From: Chitinophaga hostae
GTDB taxonomy: Bacteria > Bacteroidota > Bacteroidia > Chitinophagales > Chitinophagaceae
Assembly: GCF_018224885.1 (NCBI RefSeq)
Contig: NZ_JAGTXB010000023.1
Location: forward strand, 89,650-153,649
Reading direction: 5' to 3'
DNA: 64,000 bases
Shown: one piece after another, positions 7,491 to 17,602 of the stretch
Position numbering within the stretch: position 1 is the stretch's first letter
Layout: each line of letters begins with the position of its first letter
The notes under the pieces: generated by a model
What the model was told of the DNA's origin: nothing
What the model saw: only the letters and a program-made list of their open reading frames with translations
Database searches by the model: none
Translations under genes and position numbers: made by a program

Positions 7491-10400
7491 TTATTTCCCC
7501 GCAAGTTGTTCCACATCAAAATCACTCATCATCCCGTAGTCATAGGTATCATAGGCATTTCCTGCGGGGTGCCGTTTCACGTTCAGGAAATGCCAGGGAG
7601 ATACCAGCCCGGGTCGGGGTTGATTGTGATGCGGCCCCAGGGTGTTTTTCAAACTACCGGAGATCATCACTTCTACGGTGTTGTCACCCTCCCGCATATA
7701 GGAAGAAATGTTAAGGGTATAAGGAGGTATGTCGATGATACCTGCTTCTTTTCCATTTACTTTTACCGCTGCTGCGGTGCCTTTCCAGTCGTTTAATTTT
7801 ACCTGGTAGCTGTTCCGGGTGGAAGCGCGTACCTGTTTTGTATAGGCTACGCTGTGTCCGTACAAAGGCATGCCCATGGTACGCCAGCTGCCTAAGGAGA
7901 GCGGCGCTTCTTTCTGTATTTCAAAGCCTTTGTCTGCCGAAGCAAGACTAAAATCCCCGAGTATATACACGGGTTCTATTTCTGCCAGAACGCGCATAGG
8001 CGCAGCCGTTATTTCCAGCACATTATCGCCGCTTTTGGCGCGCTGGCTGATGTCATATACTGCAAATCCTTTATCCAGCCACCAACGGCCCTTTAATGGG
8101 CGTAACGCTTGCCCGTTCAGGGTCACCTGCCAGATTTCCGGCCGCTCTACCACTGCCTGCATGTTTTTGGTATCTGCACCGTTGATGGTAAAATGATACC
8201 TGGCGCTTACTTTGGTATTACGGGAAAAAGTATCCCGCTCTATGGTCTGTTGCTTAAATTGTACGGATGTATTCCAGGGATTGCCGTTACGAAATCCGAA
8301 ATGTTTGAACGTAATATCTGCTGCTTTTAAAACGTGGATATCATTGTAACTGCTATCGCCTACACGAAGATCACAGAAGTCGACCGTTAGCACATTAGGA
8401 GAAAGCCGTTTGATGCTAACCGGCGAGCCTTTTACCGGCTGCCCGGTCTGGGGCGGAGTGTATGATTTACTGATGTGCATGGGTTTATCTGCCGCAAACA
8501 ACAGCATGCTTCCTGCCGGTGGCAGGTCGTATTGCATGGTGATATAGCCGTTATTGTCTGTTTCCGGATAATCAACTATCTGCCCGGTGCGGAGGTCCAT
8601 CAACAGCGCATCTTTTCCTTTTATGCGTACCTGTCCGCCTGCATGTTCGTGCATACTGGCGTTGGAGAGGAACAGCAGTTGTCCGTCGTCGAGCACGCGG
8701 CGGTGATGATAAAGATCGCCCTGCGTGGTATCCAGTTCCGGGAAGCTGATGGCAGGATCAGGGAGGTATTGCTGTATGGCTTGCTGGTCAGGTACGGGCA
8801 TGGGGGTAAGCGATGTTTGCTGTAACCAGTTGTTGAGCGCTGTAGCAGGTGCGCCGTTGATATACCGGAGGTTTTCATACAACAATATTTTGCCGCCGGC
8901 GGCAGTATATTTTTGCAACAGCTGAAATGTGGCGCTGTCGAGATTTTCCATGCCTGGTGGAATAATAACGGTATGATAGGCCCGCTCGCCCACGATGAAT
9001 TGATCCTGCGCGGTACGTCCATGATCCCTGATGATATTTTCTGATCCCAGGTCGTATTCTACCTGGGCTTTTTCCAGCCGGGTAATAAAGGCCTGGAAGC
9101 TGTTGCCTATTTCGTTTATCCGTGGATTGGATTTATCATAGTTGAAATACATCCATGCGCTGCTGGTGGGCTCCAGTATCAGTATGTCATTCTGTTGTTG
9201 TCCTCTCGACAGGGCGAGCGATAAACGGGCGAAATACTGGTTCTGTGGTGTATAATAGGGCCATACCGGGTTCTGATAGGAAAACGACTGCGGGTAATCG
9301 TATTTGCGGGCGCCGGTCAGCGTCATGGTAGCCAGGTGCTGGTTGAGGGTGTTAATGCCGAGGGCATATTGCCAATCGCCCAGTCTTTTCATATCCATGA
9401 GCGTCAGCTCCCAGCCGCCACCGCCATAGGTTTCACAGAGCGTTCTTTTTTTGCCGAGCTGGTTGGCAACGCTGGCCAGCTCCTTTACTGAGCGGATATT
9501 GCCGAACTGGGCGTTGGGACTTTGCTCGTTAAACTGGTTAAACAGCATGTCTATCGCAGGCCGCTGATGCCAGGCATACATGGCCATGTTGTCGGGGCCA
9601 CAGTTAGGGCTGGGCCATCCGTGTTCCCAGTAGTGGCCGGTCCACTCCAGGCCTTTCTTTTCTGTATAGGCATACATAGGTTTTGACCAGCGGTCAATGA
9701 ATAGTTGCAGCAGCGTCTGGAAATAGTTATGTCTTGTTTTTTTCCAGTCGCCGGTTTCTTCAAACAGTTCCGGCAAATGCGGCGCCAGGTCATATCCCCA
9801 GGTTTGCCGGAAGTGGGCAAACAGATCCGGCGTCCACCGGATGTTACCGCCGCCCTGCACCTCTATGTTAGGCTCGTCTGAAAAAATGCCGGGCACTGTT
9901 TTCCCAAATTCTTTTCCCACGCTTTTTTCATAACCGCTCATGGTTACTTCAATAAATTTCTCTGTTACTCCCGGCGCCATGAGGTCTACATAAGAGTAGC
10001 CGCCGTACCAGGGGGAGGTATGATAATAAGCTTTATTAAAGAGATAATAGTTGCCTGTTTTTCCCTTTTCTGCGGCCAGTTTACCGGTGATGTTAATAAA
10101 TCGGCCCTGTTCTTCTTTCAGACAAATAAAAAATCGTTCAGCCGTATCCGGTAGTTGTACTGTTTTAACCAGGTGTAACATTTGTCCCTGGTTATAGGAA
10201 GACGGCATCGCAGCTGGTACATGGCCGCCGGCGAAGCCGCTGGGGTAGGAATCTTCATCATAGATCCATACATCAAGACCCAGCTGCTTTCCTTTGTCTG
10301 CCGCATGTTTCCACAGATCAAACCAGTCGTCGGAAAGATATTCCGTTACAAGCCCCGGCCGCGGATGAACAAATACACCGCCAAAGCCATGACTTTTAAA

Positions 10401-10625
10401 TTCCGTCATCATTGAGTCAATAATGGCCCGGGTTACTTTTGTATTCCATACCCACAACGGGGCGCTGCCAAATTCTTTGTCGGGCTGCCCGAATTGTTGT
10501 TGCAGCCAGGCAAAACTATGTTGACCGGGAACCGGCCGTGGTGTGCCATTTTTCCAGGCGGGAAGTAATAACAGGGCGGCGGCTAAGAGCAACAGCCACC
10601 CGCTACGTATCAGTTTTATAAGCAT
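7491..10625 (-). CDS. GH106-like alpha-L-rhamnosidase, secreted
   Basis: About 1044 residues from ATG 10625, chosen because it opens a signal peptide (MLIKLIRSGWLLLLAAALLL) and lies 14 bases after the preceding stop; the longer ORF overlaps that gene. The N-terminal barrel region has the stretch typical of GH106 and related glycosidases: GSAPLWVWNTKVTR, FGGVFVHPRPGLVTEYLSDD and LDVWIYDEDSYPSGFAGG, then a plausible acidic site in GIFSDEPNIEV. Central and C-terminal parts contain glutamine-amidotransferase-like and beta-sandwich segments. GH106 enzymes release L-rhamnose from pectic side chains or other rhamnosides. The family length is around 1000-1100, so it is full length. GH2-type beta-galactosidase is an alternative but fits less well. 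Confidence 0.83.
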   Translation of the reverse strand: MLIKLIRSGWLLLLAAALLLLPAWKNGTPRPVPGQHSFAWLQQQFGQPDKEFGSAPLWVWNTKVTRAIIDSMMTEFKSHGFGGVFVHPRPGLVTEYLSDDWFDLWKHAADKGKQLGLDVWIYDEDSYPSGFAGGHVPAAMPSSYNQGQMLHLVKTVQLPDTAERFFICLKEEQGRFINITGKLAAEKGKTGNYYLFNKAYYHTSPWYGGYSYVDLMAPGVTEKFIEVTMSGYEKSVGKEFGKTVPGIFSDEPNIEVQGGGNIRWTPDLFAHFRQTWGYDLAPHLPELFEETGDWKKTRHNYFQTLLQLFIDRWSKPMYAYTEKKGLEWTGHYWEHGWPSPNCGPDNMAMYAWHQRPAIDMLFNQFNEQSPNAQFGNIRSVKELASVANQLGKKRTLCETYGGGGWELTLMDMKRLGDWQYALGINTLNQHLATMTLTGARKYDYPQSFSYQNPVWPYYTPQNQYFARLSLALSRGQQQNDILILEPTSSAWMYFNYDKSNPRINEIGNSFQAFITRLEKAQVEYDLGSENIIRDHGRTAQDQFIVGERAYHTVIIPPGMENLDSATFQLLQKYTAAGGKILLYENLRYINGAPATALNNWLQQTSLTPMPVPDQQAIQQYLPDPAISFPELDTTQGDLYHHRRVLDDGQLLFLSNASMHEHAGGQVRIKGKDALLMDLRTGQIVDYPETDNNGYITMQYDLPPAGSMLLFAADKPMHISKSYTPPQTGQPVKGSPVSIKRLSPNVLTVDFCDLRVGDSSYNDIHVLKAADITFKHFGFRNGNPWNTSVQFKQQTIERDTFSRNTKVSARYHFTINGADTKNMQAVVERPEIWQVTLNGQALRPLKGRWWLDKGFAVYDISQRAKSGDNVLEITAAPMRVLAEIEPVYILGDFSLASADKGFEIQKEAPLSLGSWRTMGMPLYGHSVAYTKQVRASTRNSYQVKLNDWKGTAAAVKVNGKEAGIIDIPPYTLNISSYMREGDNTVEVMISGSLKNTLGPHHNQPRPGLVSPWHFLNVKRHPAGNAYDTYDYGMMSDFDVEQLAGK

Positions 10626-10638
10626 AACGATTCTTTTA

Positions 10639-11352
10639 TTATTTAAACCAGGGGAGAATGGCTCCCTTGATGAGCTGATGTCCTTCTTCATTTGGGTGAT
10701 TAACCTGTGACATAAATCGTTCGACGGGCTTTCCTGCATCCAGTTGTGTTTTGAAAGCCAGGTAACTATCTGCCACGCCTATATGATATTGCGCGGCGAG
10801 TGCATTCAGTTGTGCCGCCTGTAATGCCAACGGATTATCTTTTTTTGATAGATCCACCCGCATATCGGGAGATGGTGTTAGCAGGATTACTTTTATCTTC
10901 TTTTTCAGCGCCATGCGGATCATTTTTTCCATGGCTGCCCGGGAGCTGGTTAAGCCAATGGCCTGATCATTCAGGGCGTAATCGATAAACAGTACATCCG
11001 GCTGATGGGTGAGTACATCTTTCCTGAAACGCTTTTCACCCTGTACAGAATTTTCGCCGCCAATGGATGTTACAATAATATTGATAACCGCATAGGGATA
11101 CATTGTTTTTAATGATTGCAGCAACAGGTAAGGATATGCCTGTAAGGTATTTACCACCGGTGTTTTATAGTAGCCGGAGGGTACGGAGTGCCCATGGAAT
11201 ACCAGGTTGACGGTTTTATTGTCCGGCCATTTTTTTTCCAGGGCTGTTTTTATATCCTGCAGGTAAGTGGCCTTGTATGCCTGTGCATATCCACTAACGG
11301 ATAAGCATATACTATACAACAGGAGCCAGAAACAACAATAGCTTTTTTTCAT
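10639..11352 (-). CDS. Secreted SGNH/GDSL hydrolase (esterase)
   Basis: A 237-residue protein with signal peptide (cut near SGYAQA). The SGNH blocks are in order: VFHGHSVPSGYY with nucleophile Ser56, IGGEN around 98-101, YALND with Asn128, and VNHPNEEGHQL near the C terminus carrying the His of the catalytic dyad or triad. Such enzymes remove acetyl or other acyl esters from glycans, which suits a locus degrading decorated rhamnose-containing polysaccharide. It is the first gene of the leftward operon with GH106 and the isomerase, and has the shared regulatory motif about 95 bases upstream. Confidence 0.87.
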   Translation of the reverse strand: MKKSYCCFWLLLYSICLSVSGYAQAYKATYLQDIKTALEKKWPDNKTVNLVFHGHSVPSGYYKTPVVNTLQAYPYLLLQSLKTMYPYAVINIIVTSIGGENSVQGEKRFRKDVLTHQPDVLFIDYALNDQAIGLTSSRAAMEKMIRMALKKKIKVILLTPSPDMRVDLSKKDNPLALQAAQLNALAAQYHIGVADSYLAFKTQLDAGKPVERFMSQVNHPNEEGHQLIKGAILPWFK

Positions 11353-11412
11353 TTTTCTATATCGTTAATCAGTTGCAGAAACGTGGATCATGTGGCCGTT
11401 GCCTGAACAGTA

Positions 11413-11478
11413 CAAATTTATTCAGAAAAGAAAAGGAGGGGGTGTAATATCTGGCTTAAAAAGTTCGTTTTTTGACAC
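11413..11478 (-). promoter_or_regulatory. Promoter and activator motif of the SGNH-GH106-isomerase operon
   Basis: On the reverse strand a -7 box TAAATTTG (11413-11420) fits the Bacteroidota TAnnTTTG consensus, about 60 bases before the SGNH start. Exactly 25 bases upstream of it lies AATATCTG-N3-TAAAAAGT-N8-TGACAC (written on the + strand, 11446-11478). The same three blocks with the same spacings and the same 25-base gap occur before susC. There is no clear -33 box, as expected of an activator-dependent promoter. The AraC protein encoded at 11669 is the obvious candidate to bind. Apart from this, the 11353-11668 gap shows nothing else I can name. Confidence 0.7.
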
Positions 11479-11668
11479 AAAAACAAAATAGTATGATTTA
11501 AGTGATTATTTTTACCGGCGAATCGCCTGAATGGTATTGCAGGAAAGAGAATAAGGTTATTTTTGACGGGAAAAACAAAGCGTCCGGATTAACTGTTTTA
11601 TTAGCCATATCGTTATTTTTGATTTTCAGATAAAAATATATTCCGCTACACGAATAAGCTGTTCCGCC

Positions 11669-12568
11669 ATGAAAAAGCATCTGAATTCGGCCATTAAGTA
11701 CCTGACGATTAATGAAGATGATATCAACTGGGGACTTACCGTTACCACGGTGGCTTTTCAGTCTGTGTCCGCCAACAGCAGGTACCCGTCAAAGGATCAT
11801 CCTTCCCGTTACTGGTTTAACCCGGATACGGGGAGAATACTGCAGGAGTACCAGTTGATCTACATTACGCGTGGCGCAGGTCACTTTAGTTCCAGCCATC
11901 AGAAAAATACGCCGGTGAGGGAAGGCACCATGATGCTGCTTTTTCCCAATGAGTGGCATACCTATACGCCAAAGGCGGAATCCGGATGGGATACTTACTG
12001 GGTGGGATTCCGCGGGCAGGTGGCCGATCAGATCATCCGGCACAACTTCTTTAACCGGGAAGAACCTTTGCTGCATATCGGTTTCAATGAGCAGCTGGTG
12101 GACCTCTTTAAGCAGTTGATAGAGCTGGCCAATGCAGAGCGCGCAGGTTTTCAGCAGGCCATTTCGGGTATTGCGATGCATATGCTGGGTGCGGTTTATT
12201 ATACTACGAGAAATAACCAGTTCCAGGATAAAGAGATTGTTACAAAAATTGAGAAGGCGAGGTTGCTGATGCGGGAACATCCTGATGGCGCCATTGCCCC
12301 GGAAGACCTGGCCAAAACGCTGAACATGAGCTATTCCTGGTTCCGTCGGATGTTTAAGCAATACACCGGGTTATCTCCCACACAATACCAACAACAGATC
12401 AGGGCGCAGAAGGCGAAGGATCTGCTGGTAAGCTCCGGTAAAACTATCAAGGAAATTGCCTACGAACTGAATTTTGAGTCTGCTAATTATTTTACTTCTT
12501 TCTTTAAACAAAAGGCTGGCTTTACGCCAGCCGTGTTCAGAAAAAGAAGTCATAAGCCGGTAGCCTGA
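11669..12568 (+). CDS. AraC-family transcriptional activator
   Basis: A 299-residue one-component regulator. Residues about 1-150 form a cupin sugar-sensing arm (GRILQEYQLIYITRGAGHFS, LFPNEWHTYTPKAESGWDTY). The C-terminal 100 residues hold two helix-turn-helix units (APEDLAKTLNMSYSWFRRMF and TIKEIAYELNFESANYFTSF) ending in the family signature FFKQKAGFTPAVFRKR. Sensor layout indicates a soluble cytoplasmic protein that binds a mono- or oligosaccharide. It is transcribed divergently from the SGNH operon and lies between two promoters that share a motif, so it is the likely activator of both. It converges on susD with no gap. Confidence 0.92.
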   Translation: MKKHLNSAIKYLTINEDDINWGLTVTTVAFQSVSANSRYPSKDHPSRYWFNPDTGRILQEYQLIYITRGAGHFSSSHQKNTPVREGTMMLLFPNEWHTYTPKAESGWDTYWVGFRGQVADQIIRHNFFNREEPLLHIGFNEQLVDLFKQLIELANAERAGFQQAISGIAMHMLGAVYYTTRNNQFQDKEIVTKIEKARLLMREHPDGAIAPEDLAKTLNMSYSWFRRMFKQYTGLSPTQYQQQIRAQKAKDLLVSSGKTIKEIAYELNFESANYFTSFFKQKAGFTPAVFRKRSHKPVA

Positions 12569-14110
12569 TCAATAGCCCGGGTTATTGGGTGTAAGCTGGC
12601 TGTTTACCTGCATTTCAGAGAAGGGCAGGGAATATATCAGCCGGTTGTTATTAACCAGGTAGGCATTGCTGTTTAAGAAACCATATTGTTGTTTCATGGC
12701 TACTCCATGGGCGGTCATCACCGGAACAGCCTGACCGGTGCGCACAAGGTCGAACCAGCGGTGGTTTTCAAAGGCCAGTTCTATGCGGCGTTCATGTGCA
12801 ATGATGTTGCGCAGCAGTGCAGGATCGGTTGCAGTAACAGCGGTTAAACCGCTTCTGGGCACTCTTACCTGGTTTACATATGCCAGGGCTTCGGATGATT
12901 TACCCGGTTGCTCATTCAGGCATTCGGCCAGTAGCAGCAATATATCTGCATAGCGGTATACCGGCCAGTTATCATCTGTGTTATTCACATTCGTATGTGC
13001 GTGCAGGTATTTTTTTATAAATGGCTTTCCTGTTTTTCCTGCGGGCGCGTGGTAGTTTACAATGCTTTTAATGCTTTCCGGCGCCCAGCTGCCGGTGGCA
13101 TCTATGGATCCTTCTGCCACTGCGATGGAGGCATCGAGGCGTTTGTCGCCTTCCTCATATGCGTTGATCATATCGTTGGTGGGCATATTCCATCCGCCGA
13201 TGTTGATATTGTTGTAATCCAGGCCGGTGAGTGGTGTGGTGTGCGCGGAGTGCGGCAGGAACAGGTAAATGAAATTACTTTGCTGGCCCTGGTTGCCCTG
13301 TTGATACTGTACTTCAAAGATCGATTCCCGGCTGTTTTTGTTGGCAGGGTTAAATACCGAAGCATAATCAGGTAATAATGCGTATCCCATCTTCGTAATA
13401 TCTTTTAACAAAGGTTCCGCATCCGCATATTTTTGCTGCGTCATATATACTTCAGCCAACAGGGCTTCTGCGGCGCCTTTGGTGGCATTTCCCGGTTGTG
13501 GAAATGTAGCAGGCGCCGCTAATTTCAGGATGGCGTCTTTCACATCGGCAATGATGGTTTCATATACGGCTTCTTTGGCGGCGCGGGGAAGGAAAGCGTT
13601 TTCCGTTGTCGTTACTTCTTTCAGGTATAATGGCACACCGCCATAATAGCGGACTAAACGGAAGTAATAAAAGGCCCGCAGGAATTTTGCCTGCCCGATA
13701 ATATTATTTTTAAAATCGTCAGGGAAATTGAGGCCTTCAATGCGCCCCAGTACAATATTGCTTTTTGAAATGCCGTCGTAGGCGCCTGCCCACATATCAT
13801 AGATGATGCTGTTGGATTGGTCGTCCCGGAAGTTGTCAATGTTTTCCCGGTATACCAACCCGTTGCCCCTGTCGGATGGGTAAAAATCATAGAATGTATT
13901 GTCAGAGCGCATTTCAGCCATCAGGTAGTCGATGGCGAACACCCTTCTCAACGGCTGATAAGCGGCGGTGATGGCCTGAGTAAACTGCTCCTGCGTTTTA
14001 AAGAAAGTGGCGCCGGAGGTTTGATCTTCCGGAGTCAGTGAAATGAAATCTTTTTTACAGGCCATCAAACCTGCAGAAAAGCATAATATAGTCAGGATAT
14101 ATTTTTTCAT
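12569..14110 (-). CDS. SusD/RagB-family outer-membrane glycan-binding lipoprotein
   Basis: 513 residues with a lipoprotein signal (MKKYILTILCFSAGLMAC, Cys18, then KKD). The SusD family pattern is clear: N-terminal SLTPEDQTSG, then FLRAFYYFRLVRYYGGVPLY, TPR-like helices, VYRYADILLLLAECLNE, and the C-terminal ERRIELAFENHRWFDLVRTG. It sits on the cell surface as the lid of the SusC channel and binds the target oligosaccharide. The stop codon abuts the convergent araC stop. It follows susC by about 18 bases and belongs to the same transcript. Confidence 0.96.
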   Translation of the reverse strand: MKKYILTILCFSAGLMACKKDFISLTPEDQTSGATFFKTQEQFTQAITAAYQPLRRVFAIDYLMAEMRSDNTFYDFYPSDRGNGLVYRENIDNFRDDQSNSIIYDMWAGAYDGISKSNIVLGRIEGLNFPDDFKNNIIGQAKFLRAFYYFRLVRYYGGVPLYLKEVTTTENAFLPRAAKEAVYETIIADVKDAILKLAAPATFPQPGNATKGAAEALLAEVYMTQQKYADAEPLLKDITKMGYALLPDYASVFNPANKNSRESIFEVQYQQGNQGQQSNFIYLFLPHSAHTTPLTGLDYNNINIGGWNMPTNDMINAYEEGDKRLDASIAVAEGSIDATGSWAPESIKSIVNYHAPAGKTGKPFIKKYLHAHTNVNNTDDNWPVYRYADILLLLAECLNEQPGKSSEALAYVNQVRVPRSGLTAVTATDPALLRNIIAHERRIELAFENHRWFDLVRTGQAVPVMTAHGVAMKQQYGFLNSNAYLVNNNRLIYSLPFSEMQVNSQLTPNNPGY

Positions 14111-14128
14111 ACGGAAATTTTTAAGAGA

Positions 14129-17100
14129 TTAAAACCTGCTGTTGATACCAAAGGAAAATGTACGCGGCACGGGATAGGCTGTTTTATCCACACCCAGTTG
14201 TGTAGCGGTTAAACCGCTGATACTTGTTTCCGGGTTCATGCCTTTGTAGCCGGTGATCACCAGGGCCTGTTGTACGCTGGCGTATAAACGCAGTGATTTT
14301 ATGTACCCGCTTTTGAAAGGCAGGCTATAGCCAAGCGTGATATTTTTCACGGTGAGGAAAGAGCCGTTCACCACGTACCTGCTGTTGATAGCACGGGCCA
14401 GGGGCGTTGTTCCCGCGCGGGTGCTGGGAATAATACCATTGCCTGGATTTTCTTCAGAGCGCCAGCGGTTAGCTACTTCTTTACGCACATTAAAAACAGC
14501 ATCGAGATTTTCGGTGTAAGGGTAAATACCATCTATGATATCTCCGCCCAGCGAACCGGCCATGCTAACGGACAAATCAAATTTTTTGTAGGTAAGATCA
14601 TTGGTCAGCCCAAAGATGGCTTTGGGGTTAGGATCGCCGATAAAGGTGCGATCGTTCACGTCTATCTTACCATCACCGTTTACATCTTTCATTCTTACGG
14701 TACCTACCTGCGAGGTAGCATGTTTGGGCTGTGTTTCAAACTCGTGCTGGTTCATATAAACACCATCAAATACATATCCGAAAAATGCGCTCATAGGATG
14801 TCCTTCCTGGTTTCTCCAGTAATCATCATATTCGCTGGTGGCGCCGATGAATCCGGGTCTCACCATCTTAGTGATCAGGTTTTTGTTAAAGGAGATATTG
14901 AAAGAAGTGGTCCATGTAACGGCGCCGGAAAGATTCCTGGTGCTGATACCAATTTCATGGCCCCAGAATTTAGCTGCGCCCACATTTGCCAGGATGGAGC
15001 CATAGCCCGATGATACAGGGATGGGCAGGGAAAACAACATGCCGTCTGTTGTTTTATGGTAGTAATCGTAGCTGAGGGACACCTTGTCGTTAAACAGGCC
15101 GATGTCTACACCAATATCAAACTGCAGGCTTTTTTCCCAGCCCAGCTGATCATTGCCCAGCTGGCTGATGGTTTTGCCGTTAGCCAGCTGGTTTTTCAGC
15201 ACGTAGTTATAGGTGCCGATAGCTGCGAGCTGGCTAAAGTTACCGATGTTGTTATTACCCGTAGCGCCATAGCTGGAGCGTAGTTTCAGGTAGCTGACGG
15301 TCGGTATCGTTTTCATGAATGCTTCATCGCTTACAATCCATCCGGCAGATACAGCGGGGAAGTAACCGTATTTACGGGCGCTGCCAAAGCGGGAAGAACC
15401 ATCGCTCCTGATAGAGCCGGAGAGCAGGTATTTCCCTTTGTAGTTATAGTTGAGGCGGCCGATAGCAGATAACAGCGACCATTGGTCGGCATTGCTGGTA
15501 CCGGTAACAGTGGCCGCCTGGTTTATCCAGGGGATGGCATCGTTGGGATAGTCGGTACCATTCACGATGCTGCTTTCCTGTTTGAATTTCGAGGCGGTAT
15601 AACCCGCCAGCGCATCTATGTGATGATGACCCAGCTCGAGGTTATAGGTCAGCGTATTTTCACTTAGCCAGGTATAGTTGTTATAGGCAGAATAGGTGCC
15701 TTTGGCCCTTCCCGGCGGGGCGGTAAACAGGGCGCCTACTGCGGTGGAAGGGAGGAAGTACTTACGGGTTTCACCGCCCATATCGAGGTTCACCTGTGTC
15801 CGGAATTTCAGCCCTTTCAGCAATAATATTTCCGCATAGGCATTACCAAAGATGCGGGTGGTTTTATAATCGTCCTGTGTTTGCTGCAACACCGTATACC
15901 AGTTCGGGTTATTAAACATACCAAAAGAGGTAACGTTTAACGGGTAGCTGCCATCGGGATTCCGGAAAGGCACCAGCGGTGTGGATAATGCCGCTGCCTG
16001 CAGGATCTGCCAGGTGTTGTCGGTATTAATGCGGGCATTGTGTTCCAGCTGGTAGGAGGGGGCAATATTGAATCCCAGCTTCACCCGGTCGTTAGGGGTG
16101 AAGTCGTTGTTGACCCGCAGGTTAAACCGTTGAAAGCCGGTGTTCTTTACCACGCCCTGTTGGTTGAAGTAACCGAAGATCACGGTGGAGCTGGACTTTT
16201 CCCTGCCCGAGCTGAGACTTAAACTATAATTCTGGATCGGTGCATTATCGCGGATCAGCGAGTTATACCAGTTGGTACCTTCGCCGTATTGTTCCGGATG
16301 CTGGTATTCTGTGGGCACTACAGCGGTGCCGGTGGTGGGGTTGACCCAGTTTTCATATTTGATTTTATCTTCGTAAAATTCTTTTTGGAACTGTGCAAAT
16401 TCCCTGGCATTCATCACATCTGGGCGGCCATGCTGAGGTGTTTGCTGTATACCATAAAATGCGTTGAGGTTCACTGTTGTTTCATTCAGCTTTGCATGCC
16501 GGGTAGTAATGAGGATCACGCCGTTGTTGGCGCGGGAACCATACAAGGCGCTGGCCGCGGCATCTTTGAGCACGGAGAAACTTTCAATCTCGTCCGGGTT
16601 GATGTTGTTGATACTGCCGGTAACAGGCATTCCGTCTATTACGATGAGGGGATCGGTACCGGCGCTTAAAGAGCCTGCACCGCGTATGCGGAAGGCCATA
16701 CCGCCGCCGGGCTTACCGGTAGTTTGATATACCTGTACACCTGCTATTTTACCCTGCAGCTGTTGTGCAAACTGTGCTACCGGCATATCCTGCAGTTTTT
16801 TAGCGCTGAGTGTACTGATGGCGCCCGTTACCTCGCGTTGCTTCTGTGTGCCGTAACTGACTACCACTACTTCGCTCAATGTTTTGTTACTTCTGCTGAT
16901 GGAGATGTCCAGGGCGGTATTGTCTTTTGTGACTTTAACTTCTTTCGGATCATAACCCATATGGGAAATCACCAGTGTGCTGCCGGCAGGTACTGTAAGA
17001 GAATAGTATCCCTTTGTATCCGTGCTGGCACCTCTATTGGTTCCTTTAATGGCGATGCTTACGCCAATAAGCGGTGTTTTGTCCTGGTCATCAGTGATCT

Positions 17101-17251
17101 GGCCTTTTACGTGGATGTCGGCGGCCTGGTAAACGGACGGAACATCCCCTGCCGCTTTAACCGGCTGTGGGAGCTGCATGCCCAGCACTGCGGCAAAACT
17201 TAGCAGCCGCATGTTTCTCCAATAGCTGCCGGGTAATAGAATTTTTTTCAT
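14129..17251 (-). CDS. SusC/RagA-family TonB-linked outer-membrane transporter
   Basis: 1040 residues with signal peptide, a carboxypeptidase-regulatory-like domain (VKGQITDDQDKTPLIGVSIA through DTKGYYSLTVPAGSTLVISH), a plug domain (SGVVVSYGTQ-type motif near VVVVSYGTQKQREVTGAIST), the hallmark ASALYGSRANNGVILITTR, and a long barrel ending in FSFGINSRF, a normal aromatic terminus. It imports oligosaccharides captured by SusD, using TonB energy. No N-terminal STN domain is seen, which agrees with control by an AraC regulator instead of an anti-sigma route. Promoter and activator motif are 110-175 bases upstream. Confidence 0.97.
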   Translation of the reverse strand: MKKILLPGSYWRNMRLLSFAAVLGMQLPQPVKAAGDVPSVYQAADIHVKGQITDDQDKTPLIGVSIAIKGTNRGASTDTKGYYSLTVPAGSTLVISHMGYDPKEVKVTKDNTALDISISRSNKTLSEVVVVSYGTQKQREVTGAISTLSAKKLQDMPVAQFAQQLQGKIAGVQVYQTTGKPGGGMAFRIRGAGSLSAGTDPLIVIDGMPVTGSINNINPDEIESFSVLKDAAASALYGSRANNGVILITTRHAKLNETTVNLNAFYGIQQTPQHGRPDVMNAREFAQFQKEFYEDKIKYENWVNPTTGTAVVPTEYQHPEQYGEGTNWYNSLIRDNAPIQNYSLSLSSGREKSSSTVIFGYFNQQGVVKNTGFQRFNLRVNNDFTPNDRVKLGFNIAPSYQLEHNARINTDNTWQILQAAALSTPLVPFRNPDGSYPLNVTSFGMFNNPNWYTVLQQTQDDYKTTRIFGNAYAEILLLKGLKFRTQVNLDMGGETRKYFLPSTAVGALFTAPPGRAKGTYSAYNNYTWLSENTLTYNLELGHHHIDALAGYTASKFKQESSIVNGTDYPNDAIPWINQAATVTGTSNADQWSLLSAIGRLNYNYKGKYLLSGSIRSDGSSRFGSARKYGYFPAVSAGWIVSDEAFMKTIPTVSYLKLRSSYGATGNNNIGNFSQLAAIGTYNYVLKNQLANGKTISQLGNDQLGWEKSLQFDIGVDIGLFNDKVSLSYDYYHKTTDGMLFSLPIPVSSGYGSILANVGAAKFWGHEIGISTRNLSGAVTWTTSFNISFNKNLITKMVRPGFIGATSEYDDYWRNQEGHPMSAFFGYVFDGVYMNQHEFETQPKHATSQVGTVRMKDVNGDGKIDVNDRTFIGDPNPKAIFGLTNDLTYKKFDLSVSMAGSLGGDIIDGIYPYTENLDAVFNVRKEVANRWRSEENPGNGIIPSTRAGTTPLARAINSRYVVNGSFLTVKNITLGYSLPFKSGYIKSLRLYASVQQALVITGYKGMNPETSISGLTATQLGVDKTAYPVPRTFSFGINSRF

Positions 17252-17360
17252 AACGAGATCGGATAATTAATGAATAATATGAAATGGGAATATTATTGCT
17301 GTTGGTTGATGATGTGGAGAAAAGCCATTGACCTCAAATACAATAGTTGCACGTACAGGG

Positions 17361-17426
17361 CAAATCTATCAGATATATTCCCCGGCAGGGGTGAATATCT
17401 GCGCTAAAAAGTATGGAATCTGACAC
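17361..17426 (-). promoter_or_regulatory. Promoter and activator motif of susCD
   Basis: Reverse-strand -7 box TAGATTTG (17361-17368), then 25 bases, then AATATCTG-N3-TAAAAAGT-N8-TGACAC written on the + strand (17394-17426). Block order, spacing and distance to the -7 box match the copy before the SGNH operon. The left part, AGATATATTCCCC with GGGGTGAATATCT, also forms an imperfect inverted repeat (17371-17400) that overlaps the motif, as might be bound by a dimer. The remainder of the 17252-17602 gap shows no other feature. Confidence 0.7.
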
Positions 17427-17602
17427 GGAATTTCGGGAAATGGTATACCGGGTGATGCTGGTGAAGATCTTTTTCAGTAAAGGGTTTGGATGATGTACTA
17501 TGATGCCGGACTGTCATTTTTCATACTAAATACATCAATTTCTGGTATTCATCTGCCGGTATTGACAATAGGTTTGTTACCTTATCCACGATACTGATCA
17601 CT

